Source of the DNA: Syntrophobacter fumaroxidans MPOB
GTDB lineage: Bacteria > Desulfobacterota > Syntrophobacteria > Syntrophobacterales > Syntrophobacteraceae
Direction: 5' to 3'
Assembly: GCF_000014965.1 (NCBI RefSeq)
Contig: NC_008554.1
Span: 2,406,001 to 2,470,000, forward strand
Length of the DNA stretch: 64,000 nucleotides
Positions within the stretch are counted from its first letter, which is position 1. Every line of letters begins with the position of its first letter. The notes under the pieces are model-generated. The model was given only the letters and a program-made list of their open reading frames with translations. It had not been told where the DNA came from and did not search any database. Positions 26,101 through 34,493 of this stretch are shown here, one piece after another. The position numbers and the translations under genes were made by a program.

Positions 26101-26727
26101 ATGAAAGTCCGTACACGCGATTCCGGAGGCACACGTCGAGCGATTCTGGACGCGGCACAACGCCTTTTTGCCCGAAACGGTTTTTCGGGCACCTCCATGA
26201 GGGAGATTGCGAAAGCCTCCGGAGTCTCCCAGCCTCTCATCCATCACTACTTCGGCAGCAAGGAGGGGCTCTACCGCGCGATCAAACAGAGACTCATGGA
26301 GCAGGCTCGCGATGCGATGCCCCTGAATGAGGATACTCCGAGAGACATCTCCTTCATCGGCGAGTTCATCCGTAGCGCATTCCTGTTCCTACGGAAAAAC
26401 GACGACTTGCTCAGACTTTCGGTATGGTCCAACCTGGAAGGCGAAAGCAGCCTGTGGCCGGAGGCGGAAGTGCTGGTGCACAGGATGTTCGTTCAAATCC
26501 TCAACCTGCAAACCGGCGGCTTTATCCGTCGGGAGCTCGACCCGCTTCTTCTCCTCCTCATGGCCGAGGCGCTGACCCTGTATTGGTGCCAGAACCGCTC
26601 CTACTACTTGAGCCTTTTCAACGAAGAAGCGGAAGAAGTTGACGATCGTTACCTTAACCAGGTGCTCGATGTGATGCTTCACGGGATCAAACCACGCAGC
26701 AAAGACGAGGCTCCGTCGCGTTTATGA
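26101..26727 (+). CDS. TetR/AcrR family transcriptional regulator
   Basis: 208 aa. The N-terminal HTH is typical: TRRAILDAAQRLFARNGFSG, then TSMREIAKASGVSQPLIHHYFGSKEGLYRAI (about 11-60, given in pieces). The C-terminal ligand domain is helical with an unusual string of Leu (LDPLLLLLMAEAL, about 146-158). Its TGA overlaps the ATG of the squalene-hopene cyclase gene by 4 bp, so regulator and enzyme are translationally coupled. An imperfect palindrome overlaps its promoter, so it probably represses its own operon in response to a lipid-like ligand. The ligand is not predictable. Confidence 0.92.
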   Translation: MKVRTRDSGGTRRAILDAAQRLFARNGFSGTSMREIAKASGVSQPLIHHYFGSKEGLYRAIKQRLMEQARDAMPLNEDTPRDISFIGEFIRSAFLFLRKNDDLLRLSVWSNLEGESSLWPEAEVLVHRMFVQILNLQTGGFIRRELDPLLLLLMAEALTLYWCQNRSYYLSLFNEEAEEVDDRYLNQVLDVMLHGIKPRSKDEAPSRL

Positions 26728-28856
26728 GAAGACTCGATACGTTTCCCCCTGAAATACCAACGGGTTCCCGCGACAAACCACCGTCCGGGGAAGAACATTC
26801 CTGTTCGACCCCAGCGGAGCCGTTGAGGTCACGGCTGGACGAGGGAATTCTCCGCGCGGTCGACTGGCTGGTTTGCGATCAGCATCCCGATGGATTCTGG
26901 GCGGGAATGCTTCAGTCCAATTCCTGCATGGAAGCGGAGTGGGTGCTCGCCATGCATTTTCTGGGCATCGACGATGACCCGAAATACGACGGGGTAATTC
27001 GCGCGATACTTGGCGAGCAGCGGGCGGACGGTTCGTGGGGTGTTTTCCATAAAGCGCCCAACGGCGACATCAACACGACGGTTGAGTGTTACGCAGCGCT
27101 CCGCGCTTCCGGGCTGGCCCCCGAGAGCGCCCCCCTGAGCAGTGCCAGGGAATGGATTCTTGCCGGCGGGGGGCTCGCGAACATCCGTAATTTCACCAAG
27201 TACTGGCTGGCCCTGATTGGGGAATGGCCCTGGGAAGGCACGCCGACCATTCCTCCCGAGCTGATCTTTTTCCCTCCCCGGATGCCGTTGAACATCTATC
27301 ATTTCGCTTCCTGGGCGCGCAGCACCATCGTTCCGCTGTCGATCCTCTCCGCCCGGCGCCCGGTGAGGCCGCTGCCCGAGGACCGCAGGCTCGACGAATT
27401 GTTCCCCCAGGGGCGCTCCGCATTCGACTTCAGATTGCCGCGAAAGGACGGCTGGCTTTCATGGGAAGGCTTCTTTCACGTGTGCGATCGCATTTTGCGC
27501 CTTTATGCGCGCACGCGCCGTGCTCCGTTTCGGGAAACCGCCATCCGGGTATGCCTGGAATGGATCATCCGACGCCAGGAAACCGACGGGGCATGGTCGG
27601 GCATTCAGCCCCCGTGGATCTACGCCCTGCTGGCGTTGCACGCCGAGGGCTACGGACTCGATCACCCGATCCTGAGGGCGGGCCTGCGCGCTTTCGATTC
27701 TCACTGGTCCTATGAGCGCGACGGAGGCATCTACCTCCAGGCCAGTGAATCTCCCGTATGGGACACGGTATTGTCGCTCCGCGCCCTGGCCGACTGCGGC
27801 GAGGAACGGAAAGCGTCCGTTTCGATCGCTTCCGCTCTGGAGTGGCTGCTGAACAGGCAGATCAGCGTGCCTGGCGACTGGGCTGTCCGTGTCCCCAGTG
27901 TTCCCTGCGGCGGTTGGGCTTTCCAGCGCGCCAACAGCTTCTATCCGGATGTGGACGACACGGCGGTGGCGATCGAAGTGCTCGCAAGGCTGAGGCCGTT
28001 CACGGCGAACCAGTCGGCCGTCGACCGGGCGATCCGTAGCGCCAGGGACTGGGTTCTCGCCATGCAGTGCTCTAACGGGGGATGGGCGGCCTTCGACCGG
28101 GACAATGATTTCAAGCTGGTGACCAAGATTCCCTTCTGCGACTTCGGAGAGTTGCTGGATCCGCCGAGTGTCGATGTGACCGCGCATGTCATCGAGGCTT
28201 TGGCCGCGCTGGGCTGGGACATGACATCGAGGGAAATCGAGGCGGCCGTGAGTTTCATTCGACGGGAGCAGGAAGCTGAAGGAAGCTGGTTCGGAAGATG
28301 GGGTGTGAACCACATTTACGGAACGGCGACGGTATTGCCGGCCCTGCGGGCCATCGGCGAAGACATGTCGTCGGCCTATGTGCTCCGGGCGGCCGACTGG
28401 CTGGCGTCCCGCCAGAACGCCGACGGCGGATGGGGAGAGACGCCGGCTTCCTACATGGACGACTCCCTGCGCGGCGTCGGGGAAAGCACGGCATCCCAGA
28501 CGGCCTGGGCGATCATGGGCCTGGTGGCGGTGGGCAGCGGCGCCCACGACGATACCGTCCGGCGCGGAATCGATTTTCTGCTGTTCGCCCAACATGGCGG
28601 TACGTGGGAAGAACCGCAATACACCGGAACCGGATTCCCCGGGTACAGTGTGGGAGAACGGATACGCCTCCGGGACATGGGCGCCTCACTGAAGCAGGGC
28701 ACCGAGCTCCAGCGCGCGTTCATGATCAACTACAACCTGTATCGACATTATTTCCCGCTGATGGCCCTCGGCCGCGCCAGGTACCACCTGCAGCTGCGGC
28801 GGTCCGCCAGGGAGGGCGGGAATGGCGAGACCACCCCGAACGGTTCTGCATTGTGA
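26724..28856 (+). CDS. shc: Squalene-hopene cyclase
   Basis: 710 aa, slightly longer than the usual 630-680. The catalytic DXDD motif is DVDD at about residue 409-412 (YPDVDDTAVAIE). Several QW repeats are visible, for example QHPDGFWAG near 52, QRADGSWGVF near 97, QCSNGGWAAF near 449 and QNADGGWGE near 567. The enzyme cyclises squalene to hopene at the inner membrane, the committed step of hopanoid synthesis. No other hpn gene is in the window. The N-terminal 40 residues are Pro/Ser-rich and precede the first repeat. Coupled to the TetR gene upstream. Confidence 0.95.
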   Translation: MRRLDTFPPEIPTGSRDKPPSGEEHSCSTPAEPLRSRLDEGILRAVDWLVCDQHPDGFWAGMLQSNSCMEAEWVLAMHFLGIDDDPKYDGVIRAILGEQRADGSWGVFHKAPNGDINTTVECYAALRASGLAPESAPLSSAREWILAGGGLANIRNFTKYWLALIGEWPWEGTPTIPPELIFFPPRMPLNIYHFASWARSTIVPLSILSARRPVRPLPEDRRLDELFPQGRSAFDFRLPRKDGWLSWEGFFHVCDRILRLYARTRRAPFRETAIRVCLEWIIRRQETDGAWSGIQPPWIYALLALHAEGYGLDHPILRAGLRAFDSHWSYERDGGIYLQASESPVWDTVLSLRALADCGEERKASVSIASALEWLLNRQISVPGDWAVRVPSVPCGGWAFQRANSFYPDVDDTAVAIEVLARLRPFTANQSAVDRAIRSARDWVLAMQCSNGGWAAFDRDNDFKLVTKIPFCDFGELLDPPSVDVTAHVIEALAALGWDMTSREIEAAVSFIRREQEAEGSWFGRWGVNHIYGTATVLPALRAIGEDMSSAYVLRAADWLASRQNADGGWGETPASYMDDSLRGVGESTASQTAWAIMGLVAVGSGAHDDTVRRGIDFLLFAQHGGTWEEPQYTGTGFPGYSVGERIRLRDMGASLKQGTELQRAFMINYNLYRHYFPLMALGRARYHLQLRRSAREGGNGETTPNGSAL

Positions 28857-28891
28857 CCGGCCAGTCGCAACGGCGCACCGAAGTTCCGAAC

Positions 28892-28915
28892 TCTGAAAAG
28901 CGGCGCCGTTTCAGA
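28892..28915. terminator. Hairpin between convergent shc and tolC-like genes
   Basis: TCTGAAA...TTTCAGA arms of 7 bp with an inner CGG/CCG pair, overlapping the stop of the TolC gene. No long U-tract, so terminator function is tentative. Confidence 0.35.
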
Positions 28916-30326
28916 AAGACTCGGCCACGGCGCGTTCCAGGTTCACCCAGGCGAGCTGATACCCGTACAGGGCGGCATAGAAGTTGTTCCGCGCCTGAAC
29001 CAGGTAGGACTGAGCATCCAGCACCTCGGTCTCGATGGCCATCTGCTCGCGATACTGGACGTGGGTGATTCTCTGGTTCTCCTCGGCCTGGGTCACGGCA
29101 ACACGGGCGGTGGCCAGGTTGGCGCGCGCCACTTCCAGTTGCTCGAACGCCTCCTTGACTTCGATCTGCACCTGCTTGACCAGGTCCGTCCGCCGCTTTT
29201 TCAGAGCCTCGCGGCGGTGCCGCCACTGACTGATGTTGGCCCGCGTCTTTCCGCCTTCAAAAAAGTTCCAGTCCACCCTCACTCCGACCGCGGCGTTGTG
29301 ATCGTTGGAGAAATCGTTTTCCGTGGCCGGAAAATCCTTGCCTTCACGGTAATAGGTGCCAAACAGGGACACCCTGGGAAATGCCGCGCTGCGCGCAGCG
29401 CGCCCCCCTTCTTCGGCCTCTCGTATGCCGGCGTCGATGGACGCCAGTTCGGGCCTGTTCTTTTCGGCGCGCAGGAAAAGCTCGTTCAATTGAGGCAGCG
29501 CATCCCGGGTGCCGTCCGCGGGAGGCGTCTTCTCCCATTCGATCAGTTCAAGTTCCGCGGATTCCTCGATCCCCAGGAGGCGATTCAGTTGGAACCGGAG
29601 GATCGAGAGTTGCTTCACCGCCTCTTTTTCGCGCTGGAGTGCGTCCGCCAGGGCCACGTCCGCCTTGAGCGTGTCGTTGCGGGCCGTAAGTCCCTGGCGG
29701 TACAGCGCGGCCGCGTCATCGTAATGGGACCTGAGCTGGGTCACGTTTTGCCGAACCACCTCGATCACCTTCTGAGCGTACAGTACACTGATGAAGGCCC
29801 GCCGCACGTCCCGCACCAGGTTCAATGACGTCTCCGAGCGCCGGTGGCCGGCGATGTGCTTCTCCTGCTTTGCCATTTCGTAGCGGGCCTGAATTCCAAA
29901 TCCCTGAAACAGGGGCTGCGTGATCTGAGCCTGCCAGTGATTGAGCGTCGTGTCACTGGTCTGGAACTGGACATAGGGGGAACCCGGCAAGTCGGTGATC
30001 TTGGCGATGGGCTTGTCCTGCCATTGGGTAAAACTGTAGGAACCGTCCACTCTCGGCAGGAAATCGGCCTGCGCAGCCTTCACCCCCTGTTCAGCCGACT
30101 TGATGTCTTCATCCGCCGCCTGCATGACGGGGTTATGGGCCAGGCCGTATTCCACCGCTTCCTGAATGGTGAAAACCCGGGCGGGCAGGTCGCGTGGAAC
30201 CGGAAGCCGTTCCCCGGCGCGCGCCTCGCCGCCTGCCGGAACAGCCACCAGGATCACCAGGGCGAACACGGACATCCACAAAGAGGTCTTTCGACTTATG
30301 TTCCTGTTCGACGGGTTCCGGACCAT
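28911..30326 (-). CDS. TolC-family outer membrane efflux protein
   Basis: 471 aa with a signal peptide (about residues 13-37, hydrophobic VFALVILVAVPAGG). The family layout is clear: FTIQEAVEYGLAHNPVMQAADEDI start and a two-fold repeat, each half with long coiled-coil helices and short beta strands (ITQPLFQGF and VDWNFFEGG strand motifs). TolC homologues form trimeric channels through the outer membrane for type I secretion or tripartite efflux. No inner-membrane pump or membrane-fusion protein is adjacent, so the partner is elsewhere. Convergent with shc. Confidence 0.9.
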   Translation of the reverse strand: MVRNPSNRNISRKTSLWMSVFALVILVAVPAGGEARAGERLPVPRDLPARVFTIQEAVEYGLAHNPVMQAADEDIKSAEQGVKAAQADFLPRVDGSYSFTQWQDKPIAKITDLPGSPYVQFQTSDTTLNHWQAQITQPLFQGFGIQARYEMAKQEKHIAGHRRSETSLNLVRDVRRAFISVLYAQKVIEVVRQNVTQLRSHYDDAAALYRQGLTARNDTLKADVALADALQREKEAVKQLSILRFQLNRLLGIEESAELELIEWEKTPPADGTRDALPQLNELFLRAEKNRPELASIDAGIREAEEGGRAARSAAFPRVSLFGTYYREGKDFPATENDFSNDHNAAVGVRVDWNFFEGGKTRANISQWRHRREALKKRRTDLVKQVQIEVKEAFEQLEVARANLATARVAVTQAEENQRITHVQYREQMAIETEVLDAQSYLVQARNNFYAALYGYQLAWVNLERAVAESF

Positions 30327-30516
30327 CGCTTTTCTCCGGGCGAAGAGCTTGAAAAAGCAGGCTCCCGATCATCTCATGCGCTGCCAGTGGCCATTTACTT
30401 AATGAAACAAGAGGATGCGTGTCAAACAAATTCAGAAGGGTTGAAAGGCGGGTGTCGCCATCCGGGAGCGATCGTCCGGGCACGGGGACATCGGGAATCG
30501 CACGGCCGGGCTGCGC

Positions 30517-32451
30517 TCAGGGTTTCTGCATTCGCAGTCGCTCCGTAACCGTCGGAAAGAATTCGGCTTTCGTGTGAGGCAGAAACAACGCGGCCACATA
30601 GTGACTCATGTAGCTGGGGACTTCGGAGAGATCGAAATTGGTCATCATGCCGGCCACCCGGCGTTCCTGATCCAGTAGTTCCCGGGCCAATGCCATCAGG
30701 GTGGCCCCTTGGAGCGAACCGTTGCCGACGAACTGAAACCGTTCCCGGGGCAAATCCGGGAGGATTCCGATGGTGACGGCATTCTCGATATTGATGAAGT
30801 TGCCGAATCCGCCCGCAAGGATGACCTGGTCGATGTCCCCGAACTCTATCCCAACACTCTCCAACAGAGTCACGTAACCGGCGAACATCGCCGCCTTGGC
30901 CCGGATCAGGTTGTCCACATCCGCTTCGCTGAATGTGATGTCCTGACCGATCTGATTGTCCTCGGCATATGCGACGACGTACTCCCTGCCGAATTCACCC
31001 ATCCTGAGCCGCGGCGTATTCAGGTCGGTTCGAAACCGACCGTTGGGCTCCAACAGGCTCGACTCCATCAAGGCCGCCATCAGGTTGATCATGCCCGATC
31101 CGCAGAGGCCTTTCGGCTTGGTCATGCCGATGGTGATGATCATCGGTTCGTAGTTCTCGGGATTGACGCTCACCTCTTCGATGGCCCCAACGGTCGCCCG
31201 CATGCCGTGCTTGATGCCGCCTCCTTCAAAGGCCGGTCCTGCCGAGCAGGCGGCGCACGCAAGCCACTGCTCGTTGCCGATCACGATTTCCCCATTGGTG
31301 CCCAGATCGATATAGAGCGTGAGCCTGGGGTCCTTGTATATCCCCGAAGCCAATACCCCCGCCACAATGTCGCCGCCCACGTAGCTGGACACCGACGTCA
31401 CGCAGTTGATGAACACGTGGGGAGGGACATCGAGCCCCAGATCGCGGGCTCTCACCAACGGGACGTTGCAGACCGTCGGAACGTAAGGTGACAGACGTAT
31501 GGAACCCGGATCGATACCGTAGAACAGATGCGTCATGGTGGTGTTGGCCGCCATGGTGATGTGCGAAATTTCATCCGCCGGAATGGCATGTTTGTGGAGA
31601 AGTTGGTGCATGAGCCGGTTGATGGTGGCGACCACCGCTTCCTGCAAGCGCTTGAGTCCCTGTTCTTTCTGGCTGTACATGATCCGCGTGATGACATCGT
31701 CCCCGTAGGTCAACTGACCGTTGTAGTCGGCCGCATGGCCCAGGACTTCCCCCGCGGCGATGTCGATGAGTTGCACCCACACGGTCGTGGTGCCGATATC
31801 GACTGCGAAAGCCAGATGCCGCTGCGTGGTATCCCCCCCCTCCACATTCAGCACATGGGGGAAATGATAGCGGCGGCGCGAGAAGTCGAGCGTCGCCGTC
31901 ACCTCAAAGTTGTTCTCCCGCAACGCCCGACTCAGCGCCCGGGTCAGATAGAAGTCGAGGGTGACGGCATCCAGCCCGTGCCGGCGCGCGAGGCCGGCCT
32001 CCAGCCGGGACATGTCGCAGAGGTTGTTCATGAGAGTCGGCGGCGTGAGCTCGACAAGCCTCTTTTCAAATGCCGGACTGTAGAGGCCCGCGGCTTTGAT
32101 GGCCTTGAAATCGATGGGGCTGGGTCGAAGGGCGATTCCGGGATGACGGCGCAGGATCGAGCGCCGATCCAGCAGGGATTCCGGAGGAATCCGAACCACT
32201 ACGTCCGAATACACCCGGCTCCGACAGGCATTACGGTATCCGGCGTTCCAGTCGGACTCGCCGATGTTCTCACCGGGATCCGTTTCCAATTCCCCGAATT
32301 CCAGGATCACTCTACACTTCCCGCAAACCCCCTGGCCGCCGCACGAAGCATTGACGTGCACGCCTGCATCCAGGGCCGCGCGGAGGAGGTTCTCCCCATC
32401 TTCCACGGCAATCGTGATTCCGTATGGTTCAAAAATGACATTCCTGGTCAT
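30517..32451 (-). CDS. Corrinoid-protein reductive activase (RACo-like, ASKHA/DUF4445) with N-terminal [2Fe-2S] ferredoxin
   Basis: 644 aa. The N-terminal ferredoxin domain has ASCGGQGVCGKCRV (about 35-48) and a fourth Cys in ACRSR (about 75). After a linker region, the actin-like ATPase core starts with FAVDIGTTTVWVQLID (about 214-229) and continues through MAANTTMTHLFYG, LYIDLGTNGEIVIG and ILAGGFGNF. RACo uses ATP to reduce inactive cob(II)alamin in methyltransferase corrinoid proteins, acting in Wood-Ljungdahl or methyl-transfer pathways. No methyltransferase or corrinoid protein is adjacent here, so the client is unknown; the gene is flanked by non-coding gaps. Confidence 0.9.
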   Translation of the reverse strand: MTRNVIFEPYGITIAVEDGENLLRAALDAGVHVNASCGGQGVCGKCRVILEFGELETDPGENIGESDWNAGYRNACRSRVYSDVVVRIPPESLLDRRSILRRHPGIALRPSPIDFKAIKAAGLYSPAFEKRLVELTPPTLMNNLCDMSRLEAGLARRHGLDAVTLDFYLTRALSRALRENNFEVTATLDFSRRRYHFPHVLNVEGGDTTQRHLAFAVDIGTTTVWVQLIDIAAGEVLGHAADYNGQLTYGDDVITRIMYSQKEQGLKRLQEAVVATINRLMHQLLHKHAIPADEISHITMAANTTMTHLFYGIDPGSIRLSPYVPTVCNVPLVRARDLGLDVPPHVFINCVTSVSSYVGGDIVAGVLASGIYKDPRLTLYIDLGTNGEIVIGNEQWLACAACSAGPAFEGGGIKHGMRATVGAIEEVSVNPENYEPMIITIGMTKPKGLCGSGMINLMAALMESSLLEPNGRFRTDLNTPRLRMGEFGREYVVAYAEDNQIGQDITFSEADVDNLIRAKAAMFAGYVTLLESVGIEFGDIDQVILAGGFGNFINIENAVTIGILPDLPRERFQFVGNGSLQGATLMALARELLDQERRVAGMMTNFDLSEVPSYMSHYVAALFLPHTKAEFFPTVTERLRMQKP

Positions 32452-33059
32452 GGCAAGCCGTGTAAGGACTCTCCTTTCTGATCTGCACGCCCGGAACCTC
32501 CCGCGGCGTCACGCACCGGCCCCGTCGATTCCTGCCCGCGACGCCGTCAAAACCGGGGGAAAGCCCCGCTCTGATCGTATCAACTGCGGGCCGTCCCCAC
32601 TCCGACGGACCTTCGTCCGATTCCCCGAGATCGGCCTCCGAAAACCGGATCGTTCTCGTCCGGCACGATCCGCCGATTGTCGATCACAGGACAAATCCCG
32701 GCACTTCCTCACACGGAATGACGAAAGAGGGTTCATGGAGCAGGGCCGGCTCCGGTGCATGGCCGGTGCAGCCATTCAGGATGAACGTGACGAGCGGCGT
32801 CCGAAAAGAAAGCGATAAAGCTGGGTCCCGTGCTTGATTCCGCCTGCTGCGGCTCTGTCGCAAAGCGATGCATCGCTTCCACAGATAATGCAGAACGAAC
32901 CCGAACACAAGAGTTTTGACGGCGGATTCTTTTCGGGATGCGAAACGACGGCTGCGTTCCGTGACGGTCAGCCGGGAGTTACCGCCCGCCGTGGGTTGTC
33001 CCGACTTCTCGCGCAAGGCGACCACGGATTTTGCTCTCCTTCCCCGCTAATACGGATTT

Positions 33060-33130
33060 ACCTAGAAAATAGATTCACGGGTGAAACTGTTTTCATGCTT
33101 CGCGGGTGTCACAGGGGGCATGGATAATTG
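33060..33130 (+). repeat. Interspersed repeat R, copy 1
   Basis: Shares its whole length with the reverse complement of 54050-54120. An identical core (CTGTTTTCATGCTTCGCGGG, then TGTC) is flanked by CCTAGAAAATAG at one end and CATGGATAATTG at the other. Between them sits a small hairpin TTCAC-GG-GTGAA whose sequence differs from copy 2 but still pairs. Confidence 0.85.
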
Positions 33131-33345
33131 CGTTCAAAATGATACTCTCAAAGCGTGGGGGACGTATCCCCCACACCCCCTCGCCGCTTCGCGGCTCCGT
33201 GTGGCGCTGCGGCGGCGGCCTTCGGCCAGTCGCCGACAGCGCCGAGCACTCGGCCTCACGCGCTTGCGCGTGTGGCCGAAACTTGGGGGGTGCGGGGGAA
33301 TCATTCCCCCGCTCTTTTGTGCTTGAAAGATACATCTTGAACACA
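33129..33345. mobile_element. MITE-like element A, inverted ends and nested hairpins
   Basis: Ends TGCGTTCAAAATG (33129-33141) and CATCTTGAACACA (33333-33345) are 11/13 inverted repeats, related to the perfect ends of element B near 53.6-54.1 kb. The 217-bp interior is a chain of hairpins: GTGGGGG...CCCCCAC (33155-33174), GCCGCTTCGCGGC, GGCCTTCGGCC, CACGCGC..GCGCGTG and GCGGGGGAA-TCA-TTCCCCCGC (33292-33312) followed by TCTTTT. No coding potential. Confidence 0.6.
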
Positions 33346-33613
33346 ACTTCGTATAAGAGACCCAATGACCGTTGTTCCGGGCCGAAATCCGCCTTTTTCC
33401 CCGAGGATGCGTCAGGTCAGGGATCATGCGAACGAGGAAAGGATTTTCAACTGCGGGCGGACAGTGTAGAGTATCGTTCCGTCGGAGTGCGGCTCTTCAC
33501 GGAGCGTTCACGCAAGAGACGGGCTGCGCGGCCGGCATGGGCAGGGCTGAATCCATGACGGTATCCGATCGGAGCCGTCCGATCGTTGTAAAGTGGGCTG
33601 AGAGGGGTCGTCA

Positions 33614-34420
33614 ATGGTGGCTGGAGCGGTGAAATGCGCGGTTATTGTCTGTGCGGTGGTCCTGGGTTTGGCTTGCTTCGGAGCGCGGGATCAATGCCGT
33701 TGCGCCGATGTTGCGGCACGGAACGGAACGCAAATCGAGCAGTTCGTCTCAGGCGTGGACGGCGAGGAGCAGACTCCGAAGCTCACCTGGACTGAGAAGG
33801 TGATCGGCGAGGACGAGCTGTGGAATTCCTGCGAAAAGGCCGCCCGGATTGACCCGATCCTTTGTCGGGAGATACTCGCGCGGCTCAATCGCCGGGCACA
33901 TTACTACATCTATGACGACATCCGGCACGGGCGGCCCATCAAAGTGCCGGACGACTTCGCCGATTTCCGGGACTGGACCCCGATGCCCCGGTTTCTGCCT
34001 CGGTTCGCCGACATTCCGAGACTCATCGTGGTGGTCAGGAGCATTCCTTTTCTCGGCTGGTACGAAATGGGACACATGGCGGGGGACGCCCTGGCGTGCA
34101 TCGGAACGAAAGCCGAACCCACCGAAAGGGGTTTCTACAAAGTCCTGGAGAAAGACCCCGATCATTACTCCAGGAGTTACTCCAACGACTTCGGGGAACC
34201 GGCCTGGATGCCGTGGGCACTGCGGGTCTACGACACGGTTTGGATCCACGCGGGAGACGTCTCCAACGCGTATTGCTCTCACGGGTGCGTCATCCTTCCC
34301 CCGAAGCGCGCGCAGGACCTCTACGAGTGGGCCGACAAAGGCACTCCGGTGGTGATCGTCGATTCCGTAAAGGACCTGGACGGCACGGCACCCGGCAAAT
34401 CCGGCATCCGCAGCCGTTGA
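33614..34420 (+). CDS. Exported L,D-transpeptidase (YkuD family)
   Basis: 268 aa. An N-terminal signal-like hydrophobic stretch (VKCAVIVCAVVLGLACFGA, about 6-24) is followed by a mature domain. The catalytic signature is HAGDVSNAYCSHGCVILPP (about 218-236), that is H-X(10)-SHGC with the nucleophilic Cys. L,D-transpeptidases cross-link peptidoglycan or attach lipoproteins to it in the periplasm. The region about 125-200 (FLGWYEMGHMAGDALACIG) is less typical. The next gene starts 74 bp downstream; functional link not evident. Confidence 0.82.
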   Translation: MVAGAVKCAVIVCAVVLGLACFGARDQCRCADVAARNGTQIEQFVSGVDGEEQTPKLTWTEKVIGEDELWNSCEKAARIDPILCREILARLNRRAHYYIYDDIRHGRPIKVPDDFADFRDWTPMPRFLPRFADIPRLIVVVRSIPFLGWYEMGHMAGDALACIGTKAEPTERGFYKVLEKDPDHYSRSYSNDFGEPAWMPWALRVYDTVWIHAGDVSNAYCSHGCVILPPKRAQDLYEWADKGTPVVIVDSVKDLDGTAPGKSGIRSR

Positions 34421-34493
34421 CCGTCGACAACCGTGTTTGCCCGTACGAGTCGCCTCAATCGGAAAGCATTCAACACCCCTACGCCGAGCGATT

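Larger units (their letters stand above)
32452..33613. other. 1.16-kb gene-poor region with repeat elements
   Basis: No gene I can support. Left part (32452-33057) is featureless. The right part holds a 71-nt interspersed repeat (33060-33130) directly joined to a 217-bp hairpin-rich element with inverted ends (33129-33345). Confidence 0.55.

Noticed and set aside
33060-33345. CRISPR array
   Set aside because: Hairpins differ from each other, there are no regular spacers and no cas gene in the window.
33106-33558. 150-aa reading frame over element A
   Set aside because: Composition follows the hairpin repeats and no domain is visible.
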